From Lachnospiraceae bacterium (lineage in GTDB: Bacteria; Bacillota; Clostridia; Lachnospirales; Lachnospiraceae), in NCBI GenBank assembly GCA_024693925.1, contig JAILKH010000015.1, forward strand, positions 1-64,000: a stretch of 64,000 bases of DNA, written 5' to 3'. Shown in pieces: positions 1 to 8,425 of this stretch. The notes below the pieces were generated by a model that was not told the origin of the DNA, did no database searches, and worked only from the letters and a program-made list of their open reading frames with translations. A program made the position numbers and the translations under genes. How positions within the stretch are numbered: position 1 is the first letter of the stretch; every line of letters starts with the position of its first letter.

Positions 1-183
1 TGCAGATACTCTATAAATAAGCAGGAATGAATTAATATGCGCCATTGGCGCATTCAGTTCAAGGGCATAGGCGGCAGCCGATGGTTTCCTTTATAAATAG
101 ATAAAGCCAGGGAATTGTCCCTGACTTTGTCTACAGTCTGAAAGATGCACCGGAAGGTGCATCTTTTTATTATTATTTATATA
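1..183. other. Left margin, no gene; hairpins
   Basis: No convincing coding region is visible here. All three + strand frames stop within the first 30 bases. The stretch holds a short palindrome TGCGCCA-T-TGGCGCA at about 38-52, an imperfect hairpin at about 104-129 (AAAGCCAGGGA paired with TCCCTGACTTT), and a terminator at 141-166. It could be the tail of a structured RNA or the 3' untranslated end of a + strand gene outside the window. I cannot assign an RNA family. Confidence 0.4.
141..170 (+). terminator. Rho-independent terminator
   Basis: An 11-bp perfect stem (AAAGATGCACC with GGTGCATCTTT), GGAA tetraloop and a following T-run on the + strand. It would end a + strand transcript entering from the left. 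Its A-run on the other side means it may also work for the minus-strand permease gene that ends at 184. Confidence 0.85.
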
Positions 184-2424
184 TCATAAGCTCAGATCAT
201 TTATCACGGTTTCAGGTATTTCTCCTTCGATAAACATATAATACATATTGTATTTTTGATTTAGTTTCCGGTTCTTGTAATTTACAACAACTTCATAATC
301 GCGATCAAAATCCTTTCCACCATCCCACCTGTAATAACCTCTTTCATTCGGGTAAACCTGCGTAGCTATCAACCTAAAATCATTATCAGCCAGAGAACCG
401 TCAGCCATATATGAAGGCTCATATACATGACTCTTGATAAAATCCTCCGCCATATCATCCGGTAAATAATCCATTCCTTTTTCCTTTGCATATTCTTCCT
501 GCTCTTTATAATGATAATTTGTAATTATTATCTCGGAAGCAATTTCCTCAAGGGGAAATCCATTATTATATCCTTTTCCGTTTATATATTCCATACAATT
601 AGTCATTCCCGGATATAATGTCAGTGTTTGATTAACCGAACTTATTCCGTATCCTCCCCTTCCGATAATATTTTTTTCATCGAGGCAAAAATCAACATAT
701 CCCACCGGCAACTCGTTAAGGCGTTCCTTATAACTGAATTTCTCCATATCTTTTTTATACAATCGTATAAGTTCCTTAAGTTCTTCTTTTGTAAGAACCT
801 GATACACCGGACCATCCGTATATCTTGCGCTCAAATTATAATCGGAAGTATTATCTACCGCTTCATCCCCATCATATATTTCAACACTGTAATAACCGTT
901 AATAAAATCTGATGAAGACATTATCTTATCGGTAAGCCATATTGCATCGGAATCTTTTACAGGTACATATATTTGTTTTGTTATCAACCTGCCGCTCTTT
1001 AATCTAAACATAACTAAGGCGCTCGAAAAATATTTATCCGGATCATCCTTATTAGAAATATCAGTCTCATCACCTGCAGCTTCAAAAAACTCATCATATT
1101 TTTTTATTGATAACCGGCTAAGTTCACACACCTTGGAAACGTCCTTAATATACATATACTTAAGATAAAAATCATCATCATCAATATATCTTAAATTTTC
1201 ATCAATATGACCGTAAATATCATCATATCCAATCGGAACAAAAACGGCAGATTCCACCTTCGATGCTGCCGGTACAGAACTATCTATCCTTAAAATATCT
1301 TCCTTAAATCCAAAAAACAGCAAAAGCGAAATAACAACACTTATTATCCAATGAAATTTATATCTTAAAGCCGCTCTTATATCCTGTTCAAATACCGATT
1401 GAATAACAGAACATACTATTATCGCCGCGAGTATACATATAACTATAATAAGCAAAGAATCGGATCTATTTAATCTACGGCTTCGATGAAGTATAGTTGC
1501 TGTTGCCAATGCAGATGTAAGAATCACAGGTACGCTTATCAATATTTTTAATGGCATTGCTGTTTTCTTAAAAATCAAAGTCCTGCCTGCCATTTCAGTC
1601 GGACGTTTCATATATAATATGTACCCGGCAAGGATTGTTATAATATCAAAAATAATAAATTCAATAAAATAAACAAACGAAACATCTGTATTACCGGATA
1701 AAATATCCATCAATTTGTACATAATACCATATGGTGATATTATTGGAGTATAATAATTTTCAAGCAAATAATTATATTTAAAAAACATATTCCTTAATAA
1801 TCCGATAAGGCCCCTTAATACCACCTCATAAACGGAAAGGATGATAAAAGCACATACTCCCGCAAAAGTTGTTCCCGTCAACATCATTGCCAGCACAAAA
1901 AGAGCATATACTCCAATAAAATACAAAAGCATATATACAAATCCGATAAATGCCTCCTCCGGCAAATAAACACCTTTATATCCTGCACCAAACAACACCA
2001 CAAAACTCAAAACAGTACCAACTATGTAAGATCCGCAAAACATTAAAATACTGTTTATCCAAATGACCAGAAACCGATCACCTTTTTTTTGCGGCATACT
2101 TTGGTAAAAATCCAGCTTTACCTTATCATTAATATAAGAAAAACCACCAAAAGCCGAAAGGACTGCAAATAACGTTGTCAAAACAATTTTAAAAGATGAT
2201 ACCCCTATAAACATATTTGCATATTTTTGAGCATCGGAAAGCATAGCTTCTCTCGCTCTTCCCGCATAATCCATAATGTATCTTGCTTCATCCATTGACA
2301 TCAGGCACACAACAAATAATGCAACACTAAGAATAATAAACAAAAATACCGCAACACACCATTGCCATATTCTTCTTTTTGCATTCTCTGTAAGATTAAC
2401 CCACGATGAGCTTCTTAACGTCAT
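184..2424 (-). CDS. ABC-2 type transporter permease (YtrC/D-like)
   Basis: A large polytopic membrane protein of 746 residues, probably the membrane part of the ABC transporter whose ATPase lies just upstream. After an N-terminal membrane segment (about residues 25-45) come further hydrophobic segments spread over roughly the first 360 residues. A long soluble, probably extracytoplasmic region then fills the C-terminal half. A longer GTG start at 2445 is possible. I chose ATG at 2424 because GGAGGTGG sits at the right distance before it. The gene overlaps the ATPase gene end by about 29 bases, which points to translational coupling. The substrate is unknown; relatives in Firmicutes with YtrA-type regulators respond to cell-wall-active compounds. 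Confidence 0.8.
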   Translation of the reverse strand: MTLRSSSWVNLTENAKRRIWQWCVAVFLFIILSVALFVVCLMSMDEARYIMDYAGRAREAMLSDAQKYANMFIGVSSFKIVLTTLFAVLSAFGGFSYINDKVKLDFYQSMPQKKGDRFLVIWINSILMFCGSYIVGTVLSFVVLFGAGYKGVYLPEEAFIGFVYMLLYFIGVYALFVLAMMLTGTTFAGVCAFIILSVYEVVLRGLIGLLRNMFFKYNYLLENYYTPIISPYGIMYKLMDILSGNTDVSFVYFIEFIIFDIITILAGYILYMKRPTEMAGRTLIFKKTAMPLKILISVPVILTSALATATILHRSRRLNRSDSLLIIVICILAAIIVCSVIQSVFEQDIRAALRYKFHWIISVVISLLLFFGFKEDILRIDSSVPAASKVESAVFVPIGYDDIYGHIDENLRYIDDDDFYLKYMYIKDVSKVCELSRLSIKKYDEFFEAAGDETDISNKDDPDKYFSSALVMFRLKSGRLITKQIYVPVKDSDAIWLTDKIMSSSDFINGYYSVEIYDGDEAVDNTSDYNLSARYTDGPVYQVLTKEELKELIRLYKKDMEKFSYKERLNELPVGYVDFCLDEKNIIGRGGYGISSVNQTLTLYPGMTNCMEYINGKGYNNGFPLEEIASEIIITNYHYKEQEEYAKEKGMDYLPDDMAEDFIKSHVYEPSYMADGSLADNDFRLIATQVYPNERGYYRWDGGKDFDRDYEVVVNYKNRKLNQKYNMYYMFIEGEIPETVINDLSL

Positions 2425-3298
2425 AACCGACCACCTCCGTTTCACTTATGAATATCTCTTCAAGCGATAAAGGAAGTACTTCAAAAAATAATGTATCAGC
2501 CTTTAAAAACGCTTCTTCGATTTTTTCTCTTGACCCTCTTATAGTATATAAATGCAAAGAACCGCTTCTTTCATCCTTAAGTACATCAAGCATATTAATA
2601 ATATTCTCATCTTCCTGCGAAGCAAAAACACACTGTACCTTCTGGATATTCAACTTCATATCCACAATATCTTTACTCAAAAGAACTCCACCCTTATGTA
2701 ATACCCCAACATGATCACAAATATCTTCAAGCTCTCTTAAATTATGGGAGGCTATGATCGGTGTAAGTCCTCTCTCATCTATTTCCTTAGCAAAAATACT
2801 TTTAACCGCCTGACGCATAACAGGATCCAGACCATCAAATGATTCATCACACAGAAGATATTTTGTCTGCGAACAAATACCCAGAAGTAAAGCAAGTTGC
2901 CTTTTCATACCCTTTGAATAAGTATTGATCTTTCTATCCGTATCAAAAGAAAAAGTTTTAAGGTAATCGCGAAACTTCTTTTCATCAAAATCCGGGTATT
3001 GATTGACCAGATATACCATTACATCCAAAGGTGTTGCATTTGAAAAAAAATAAGGTACATCCGAAACAAAATACATAAGTCGTTTTGCATTGGGATTATC
3101 GTAAACCTTTAGTTCATCAACCGTTATAGTGCCCTCATCAGGCTTCATTATCCCGGTGATCATACGTAACAATGTACTTTTTCCTGCTCCGTTAGTGCCC
3201 AGCAAACCAAAAACATTACCTTCATTAACAGTAACACTTACATTATTAACCGCTACTATATCATCAAATTCTTTCGACACTCTTTTAACCTCGATCAC
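2396..3298 (-). CDS. ABC transporter ATP-binding protein (YtrB-like)
   Basis: The 300-residue cytoplasmic ATPase of the operon. Walker A is GTNGAGKST (about residue 35-43), the signature is the degenerate YSKGMKRQ, and Walker B is LLCDES followed by a FDGLDP D-loop. The H-loop His is in ASHNLRE. The C-terminal 90 residues form the extra domain common in CcmA/YtrB-type ATPases. It starts at GTG in a 4-bp GTGA overlap with the stop of the GntR gene, so the two are probably translated in a coupled way. Confidence 0.88.
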   Translation of the reverse strand: MIEVKRVSKEFDDIVAVNNVSVTVNEGNVFGLLGTNGAGKSTLLRMITGIMKPDEGTITVDELKVYDNPNAKRLMYFVSDVPYFFSNATPLDVMVYLVNQYPDFDEKKFRDYLKTFSFDTDRKINTYSKGMKRQLALLLGICSQTKYLLCDESFDGLDPVMRQAVKSIFAKEIDERGLTPIIASHNLRELEDICDHVGVLHKGGVLLSKDIVDMKLNIQKVQCVFASQEDENIINMLDVLKDERSGSLHLYTIRGSREKIEEAFLKADTLFFEVLPLSLEEIFISETEVVGYDVKKLIVG

Positions 3299-3723
3299 TG
3301 TTCTAAGCCTCCCTCTTCTCTCGCTCCGGCCTTTATATCACAGATATTATCCCATTCAAGTTTCAAGGCCTCGCATTTACTGATATGGTCAATAAGCTTT
3401 TCTTTTGTCATACCGGAATTAATCCCCTCTCTGCATATTTCCTCCAGCTTTTTTAATATTTCTCTCTGATATTCTTCTCTAAGCCCTGTAGCATCACAAA
3501 CAAAGTTACCTCGTCCTTTTACAGTATAAATATAACCCTGTCGTTCCAACTCAGAATATGCTCTTTGAATAGTATTCGGATTGATCGACAATTCCATGGC
3601 CAATGTCCTTACACTGGGGATTTTCTCATCTTTTTCAAATGCCCCCCTTAATATCAGCAAACGAAACCTGTCAATCACCTGCTCATATATCGGACGTGTA
3701 TCCTTATAATCTATTAAGATCAT
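3295..3723 (-). CDS. GntR-family regulator, YtrA subfamily
   Basis: A 142-residue DNA-binding repressor, first gene of a regulator-ATPase-permease operon. Residues 1-75 are a GntR winged helix (PIYEQ start, IPSVRTLAMELSINPNTIQRAY recognition region, then a GRGNFV wing). The C-terminal tail of about 60 residues is short and helical, as in the YtrA subfamily, with no ligand-binding domain of FadR or UTRA type. A purine-rich AAGGGGGGC lies before the ATG. The operator downstream of its promoter fits the known YtrA half-site and spacing exactly, so autorepression of the operon is likely. Confidence 0.88.
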   Translation of the reverse strand: MILIDYKDTRPIYEQVIDRFRLLILRGAFEKDEKIPSVRTLAMELSINPNTIQRAYSELERQGYIYTVKGRGNFVCDATGLREEYQREILKKLEEICREGINSGMTKEKLIDHISKCEALKLEWDNICDIKAGAREEGGLEQ

Positions 3724-3870
3724 AAAAGCCCCCCTTCCTCTTACTCAGGCTCGGTTTTTCATAGCCGGCTTTACACTATCTTTTAATACTTCCGGCATTA
3801 TCATATAGTGTAGTATATTTATAAAAAAGGGTAGTTTTATTTTTTCTGATAAATGCCGGAAAATATCATA

Positions 3871-3895
3871 AGTGTACTAAAACAATTAGTACACT
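3871..3895 (-). promoter_or_regulatory. YtrA-type operator
   Basis: A perfect inverted repeat: AGTGTACTAA, 5-base spacer, TTAGTACACT. It contains AGTGTA-N13-TACACT, which as I recall is the pattern described for B. subtilis YtrA. It begins one base after the -10 box of the GntR-ABC promoter, so a bound repressor would cover the transcription start. Confidence 0.85.
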
Positions 3896-3896
3896 T

Positions 3897-3925
3897 AATA
3901 TACGCTATATGATTTCAATTGTCAA
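3897..3925 (-). promoter_or_regulatory. Sigma-A promoter of GntR-ABC operon
   Basis: On the minus strand, -35 TTGACA (3920-3925), a 17-base spacer and -10 TATATT (3897-3902). This is close to consensus and sits directly against the operator at 3871-3895. Confidence 0.85.
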
Positions 3926-3950
3926 TTATGTTTTTATTTTTTATTATTAA

Positions 3951-5093
3951 TTACAGAGAGGTAACTTCATAATAATCATAATAATCCAGCAAAAGTCCCA
4001 CTACATCACAATAACTGGCCATTCCGTTTTCAACCCCGTTAATCTTAAGGGTTTTCTCCGTAAATGTATTACTTGCCTTTTTTACGGTCTCCGTTTTTAG
4101 TACAGCCTTTTTTTCAACGATCTCCCAGGTTTCCGGAGTCAGAAACACATTATCTTTTTTAACAAGCTCCGAAACCTTTTCATGTTCGGAAATGATCGAA
4201 ACATCATTATTTATGGATTTTCTAAAATCTTTTTCAATATAATTATATACCGAAAGATATCCGCTATACTTAAAAAAGGGATCATCCGAATTAACGCAGG
4301 CAAGATAACCTATGAAATTGGCTTCATCCTCATATATAAACCCTTTGGTATGAGCAAGTTCATGACACATGGTAAAAGGTTTATTTATAACATACATTAC
4401 ATCATTATAATTTGCTTCCATAGAAAAAGGGAAATAATAACCCTGCATATATTGCTGGCTGAAAAATTCCGAAGCTGTAAGTGCCTTTGGCGTTGAATAA
4501 TAACCGGACAATTGCGGATAATACCGACCCAGTTTCATCATGCTTAAGACTGCTGTTTTCTTCATATCCTTGTTATATACAAGCCTTCCACAAGCATCCC
4601 TCTCCATTTGTGACGCCAGCATATTCGCTTCCTTTACAACCATATCCCTAAGTTCCGACAATTCCTCTACTGTATACTCCCTCTCCCCCAAAAGATACGA
4701 ATTCAGATATTTCTCACGAAAGGTAGAACAATGGTATAATACAAAACAATTCAAAGTCATCACAAATGAAACAACTGCCAAAGAAGGGATCAATACTGTA
4801 ATAAATTTAGCATAGAACCTCCTAAACCCATTACCTCGTTTTAACAAATAAAAAATGACCGCAAGCAGACTAAATACTACTGTACATAAAAGCAGTATCG
4901 TCGCAAAAACGATCATCATCTCTCCTACGGAACGCTCTGTCAATTCGGTAAATGTCCCATATAACGGTCCCCATAACGGAAATACATTATCAACATACCA
5001 ATCGCAAAAAGTCTCGGAATTCCAAGCTATTATATTAAAAATAACAGTAATCCCAAGTAATCCCGTGACTATCCCAAATAATGGTTTTCTCAT
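3951..5093 (-). CDS. DUF3810-like membrane zinc peptidase
   Basis: A 380-residue protein with three hydrophobic segments in the first 125 residues (about 5-22, 55-80 and 93-115), then a soluble domain. That domain holds a HELAHTKG stretch, an HExxH zinc motif followed by a YEDEANF segment that could supply the third ligand. This order matches DUF3810. A peptidase role is predicted from the motif only. ATG at 5093 is preferred to a TTG at 5105 because GGGGTGG precedes it. It stands alone between the YtrA-type operon and the zinc-ribbon/DUF6273 gene. Confidence 0.75.
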   Translation of the reverse strand: MRKPLFGIVTGLLGITVIFNIIAWNSETFCDWYVDNVFPLWGPLYGTFTELTERSVGEMMIVFATILLLCTVVFSLLAVIFYLLKRGNGFRRFYAKFITVLIPSLAVVSFVMTLNCFVLYHCSTFREKYLNSYLLGEREYTVEELSELRDMVVKEANMLASQMERDACGRLVYNKDMKKTAVLSMMKLGRYYPQLSGYYSTPKALTASEFFSQQYMQGYYFPFSMEANYNDVMYVINKPFTMCHELAHTKGFIYEDEANFIGYLACVNSDDPFFKYSGYLSVYNYIEKDFRKSINNDVSIISEHEKVSELVKKDNVFLTPETWEIVEKKAVLKTETVKKASNTFTEKTLKINGVENGMASYCDVVGLLLDYYDYYEVTSL

Positions 5094-5212
5094 AATCCAC
5101 CCCAATACAATTTACCACTATTATAAAAGTCCCTGATTAATTCACAAATTCAATTTTATTCAACCCGCTCTTTTTTCTCGGTATCCATACCCTTGATACG
5201 GCGGATATTCTC

Positions 5213-6889
5213 TCATCGTATATCTATCCAGCAGGATGGGTGTACAGCAACATCAGAAAGTTGCGTCATCCTTTCACTATTCGACCCTATATAATCCTTA
5301 ACCTCCTCATCCTTTAACAAAAAAATCTTATCTACTACATCTTCCCCTACATATTCCGCTCTATAATCCGGATTTTCTTCTCTTATAGCCTCTGTAGAGA
5401 TTATATTTACCCTTTCATATATATTAAATGTTGAATTCATATACGAGCTGTTAAGCATATCTCTGACCAGACTTGTTTCCCAGTGTATATCCTCCTCTCT
5501 TTCATCTCCCACTTCATAATCGGATATACAAAGAATTTTATCCTCTTGTTTATCCAAAACTATCCAATCAGTGTTACCCTTATATTTACCGTAAGATACA
5601 ATATCTCCTACATTTGAATTTCTCAGAATATCAAGTTCCTCATTATATTTAAACAAAGGAACTATCAGGCTTGTTATTATAAGCACCAAAATAAGTACAG
5701 AAAAAGCTGATATTACTATGGCTCGGTTTCTTACGATCTCACTTGCCGATAATGTTTTCTTATCCTCTTTTTCAGCTGCTAACGCCACTGTTTCATCCAC
5801 CTTGGAAGCTTCTTTTTTCTCAGATGGATTGAAATCTTTTTTTACTTCCTCAGGATCATTTTTTATTTCTTCGGAGTCTTTCTTTATCTCCTCATCATTC
5901 TCCTGTTTTTTTACACTTTTCTTAACAACCTTCTTAACTACTTTTTTCTGAACAGGCTTTGACCTTTCCTCATCTTTGTCAACAACTTTTACTTCAGATA
6001 CAACATTTTGAACATTAGATAAAAGTCCGGCTTCGGAAGGTCTTTTTTTTATTACTTTCTTCTTTATTACTTTCTTTACAGCCGGCTTTACAACCGGCAC
6101 TTCTACTGATTTTTCAACCGGCTTTACGACCGGAGCTTCTATTGTTTTTTCAACCGGCTTTTCCGCCGAAACTTCTATTGATTTTTCAACCGGCTTTTTG
6201 ACAATCTTTTTCTTAATTACCCTCTTTTTAACAGAAGGTACGTTACTCTTCTTAACTTCTTCAGCAGCAGTTTCATAATTAATATTCTGTAACTGTCCCT
6301 GCTCAATAACCTCATAGCCGGTACTCTGTGACGGCTCCTGCCTTACCACCTCATACCCGGTATTCTGCGACGGCTCCTGCCTTACCACCTCATACCCGGT
6401 ATTCTGCGACGACTCCTGCCTTACCACCTCATACCCGGTATTCTGCGGCCGTTCCTGCTTTACAACCTCATACCCGGTATTCTGCGGCCGTTCCTGCTTT
6501 ACCACCTCATACTCAATATTCTGAGGCTGTGACTGTTCCTGTTTTTCTGACTCATTTTCAACACTCTGAGTTCGGGGTTTGTTAACAACTTCCGTGTCTG
6601 CATTATTGTCAATAATAGTCTGCTGTTTTCTTACAATCTTTTTTACAACCCTCTTTGAGGCAGTCTTTTTTGCGATCCCTCCGGCAGCATCGGCCTTCGA
6701 GGCAACTTTATTTAGCCTGTTTAAGAAACCCTTACGCTCATCCTGTGACATACTTTTCCAGGCATTTCCCGATATATTGGCCTCAACAAGATAAACCTCC
6801 GGACATTTCGGACATATTATTTTCTTATTATGTTCACTTGATTTGCAAAAGCCCATGCACTCAGGGCATATATATAGTATTTCGGACAC
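5213..6889 (-). CDS. Zinc-ribbon, repeat-rich DUF6273 membrane protein
   Basis: A 558-residue modular protein. It has an N-terminal zinc ribbon (CPECMGFC and CPKCP within residues 8-30). Residues 123-213 are seven copies of a 13-residue repeat (type QNTGYEVVRQEPS). About residues 230-285 are 12-residue Lys/Pro/Val/Glu repeats (KPVEKSIEV type). A charged KK/EE region follows, then one membrane segment near residues 390-412. The C-terminal 130 residues resemble DUF6273 (VGDIVSYGKY, WIVLD, WETSLVRDMLN, ending VHPSCWIDI). The tail would lie outside the cell and the ribbon inside. The start is GTG with GAGGAG before it. Function unknown; the Lys/Pro/Val repeats look like a spacer through the wall or a disordered linker. 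Confidence 0.75.
   Translation of the reverse strand: MSEILYICPECMGFCKSSEHNKKIICPKCPEVYLVEANISGNAWKSMSQDERKGFLNRLNKVASKADAAGGIAKKTASKRVVKKIVRKQQTIIDNNADTEVVNKPRTQSVENESEKQEQSQPQNIEYEVVKQERPQNTGYEVVKQERPQNTGYEVVRQESSQNTGYEVVRQEPSQNTGYEVVRQEPSQSTGYEVIEQGQLQNINYETAAEEVKKSNVPSVKKRVIKKKIVKKPVEKSIEVSAEKPVEKTIEAPVVKPVEKSVEVPVVKPAVKKVIKKKVIKKRPSEAGLLSNVQNVVSEVKVVDKDEERSKPVQKKVVKKVVKKSVKKQENDEEIKKDSEEIKNDPEEVKKDFNPSEKKEASKVDETVALAAEKEDKKTLSASEIVRNRAIVISAFSVLILVLIITSLIVPLFKYNEELDILRNSNVGDIVSYGKYKGNTDWIVLDKQEDKILCISDYEVGDEREEDIHWETSLVRDMLNSSYMNSTFNIYERVNIISTEAIREENPDYRAEYVGEDVVDKIFLLKDEEVKDYIGSNSERMTQLSDVAVHPSCWIDIR
6251..6523. repeat. 39-bp tandem repeat in coding sequence
   Basis: About seven tandem units of 39 bp, in frame, encode the 13-residue repeat of the zinc-ribbon/DUF6273 protein. 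The inner units are nearly identical at DNA level, while the outer ones have drifted. This suggests recent copy-number change by slippage or recombination. Confidence 0.85.
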
Positions 6890-7025
6890 GGCTTCTCCTC
6901 ATAATCCTTTTTTTTTATATTACCATATCTTTTAATTCATTTCTATGTATTTACTTATTAATGTGCTTTTCTTTCGTATAAATCATGTCCAAACCAATCT
7001 CTCATCATTTGAATTATTAACTGAT

Positions 7026-7054
7026 TTGAAGTTCTAAATTGTTCATGCTATACT
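7026..7054 (+). promoter_or_regulatory. Promoter of antiporter gene
   Basis: -35 TTGAAG (7026-7031), 17 bases, -10 TATACT (7049-7054) with TG one base upstream (extended -10). The antiporter ATG at 7089 follows an AAGGAG ribosome site. Confidence 0.7.
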
Positions 7055-7088
7055 TTAAAACTGTATAATCCATCAAGGAGTTTTTAAT

Positions 7089-8378
7089 ATGAATGTTCTT
7101 TTATTTCTGATAATTATATTAACATATATAGTTGCTATTGGCATACTTAACGAAAAAATTTTCCATCTGCAATCAGATATATCCCTAATGCTTTTTTCAC
7201 TGATCATATCAATAATATTATTCGTGATCAGATATTTTTTCTCACTTCAGGGACTTAATACATTTATTGATAATCTGGGGAATTTCGGATTTGAAGAATA
7301 CCTAATGGATGGTGCCTTGTGTTTCATGTTATTTGCAGGGGCAGGCAAAGTCAATATGAGTAAATTCAAACAGAATCTTAAACCCATTTGCCTTCTCGCT
7401 CTCCTTACAACCCTCATTTCATCATTTTTATACGGTCTTTTATTTTATTTGATTTCTATACTGTTTAATCTGCCAATGGATATTTGGACCTGTATTCTTT
7501 TAGGATGTGTCGTTTCTCCCACAGATCCTATTGCAGCAACCGGAATACTCAACAAAATCGGCTTATCCAAAAATGTTTGCTCTGTCATTGAAAACGAATC
7601 TCTATTTAATGATGGTACCGGCGTAACTTTATTCATTTTCGTTCGTTCAATAATAATCCACAGTAAAGACAGTAACTTTTTACTGCTTATGTTTAAAGAA
7701 ATCTTCGGTGCAGCAGTTATTGCATTTTTATTCTCCTGGCTGTCTTTTAAGCTTATTACCATTACCCGCGAACCCATCAAATATATTCTGATATCTTTAT
7801 TAAATGTATCATTGGTTTACATAATCTGTGAACATCTCGGTTTCTCCGGTGTTATCGCCTCAGTAATATGCGGGATGTACTACTCTTATAATATGGCTAA
7901 AATCGAGCGAAGTGTAATGGTAATAGATCCTTCCGAATACTATAAAGACTTCTGGGAAATTCTGGAAAGCATTCTTAACTCTGTCTTATTTGTAATGATC
8001 GGCATGCTGGTATTAACAATATCTATTAGCAAATATATACCTATACTGTTTCCCGCAGCCATCATAATACTCATACTGTCAAGAGCCATAGGGGTATTTA
8101 TCAGCAGTATACTTACCAAAAACAATATTCCCGGGAATTATGATCTTAAAGAATTTGTTTCCCTTATGACCTGGTCGGCTCTGAAGGGGGGCTTATCATT
8201 GGCTCTGGCAATAGGGACTTCCGGGTATCTTAATGAGATTACCTATAATATTTTTATGAATGTTACTTACATTTCCATTTTCTTTACCGTATTTGTACAG
8301 GGACTTACGGTAAAGAAAGTATATCTGGCGCTTGAAAACCATAAAGCCCAAAGACTGAAAACATCAAATAACAAATAG
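7089..8378 (+). CDS. CPA1-family Na+/H+ antiporter
   Basis: A 429-residue integral membrane protein with about 11-12 hydrophobic segments, of the monovalent cation:proton antiporter-1 (NhaP/NHE) type. It shows the TDP motif of one broken helix (SPTDPIAATG, about residue 139-148) and the conserved ESLFNDGTG segment (about residue 166-174), which carries the ion-binding Asn-Asp pair. It would exchange cytoplasmic Na+ or K+ for H+. A two-lobed TrkA/RCK gene follows 47 bases later and is probably its nucleotide-sensing regulator. No large cytoplasmic C-terminal domain is present, so regulation is likely in trans. Confidence 0.88.
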   Translation: MNVLLFLIIILTYIVAIGILNEKIFHLQSDISLMLFSLIISIILFVIRYFFSLQGLNTFIDNLGNFGFEEYLMDGALCFMLFAGAGKVNMSKFKQNLKPICLLALLTTLISSFLYGLLFYLISILFNLPMDIWTCILLGCVVSPTDPIAATGILNKIGLSKNVCSVIENESLFNDGTGVTLFIFVRSIIIHSKDSNFLLLMFKEIFGAAVIAFLFSWLSFKLITITREPIKYILISLLNVSLVYIICEHLGFSGVIASVICGMYYSYNMAKIERSVMVIDPSEYYKDFWEILESILNSVLFVMIGMLVLTISISKYIPILFPAAIIILILSRAIGVFISSILTKNNIPGNYDLKEFVSLMTWSALKGGLSLALAIGTSGYLNEITYNIFMNVTYISIFFTVFVQGLTVKKVYLALENHKAQRLKTSNNK

Positions 8379-8425
8379 ATCATATTTCATCTACTGTAAT
8401 ATAACAGAAAGGAATTCTAAATAAT

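Noticed and set aside
6251..6523. Possible CRISPR-like direct repeats
   Set aside because: The units are contiguous without unique spacers and stay in frame, so they are coding tandem repeats. The same holds for 61861-62200.
6328..6585. An 85-residue + strand frame with Pro/His/Thr repeats (LPPHTRYSA type)
   Set aside because: It is the antisense shadow of the 39-bp repeats in the zinc-ribbon/DUF6273 gene and has no ribosome site or promoter.
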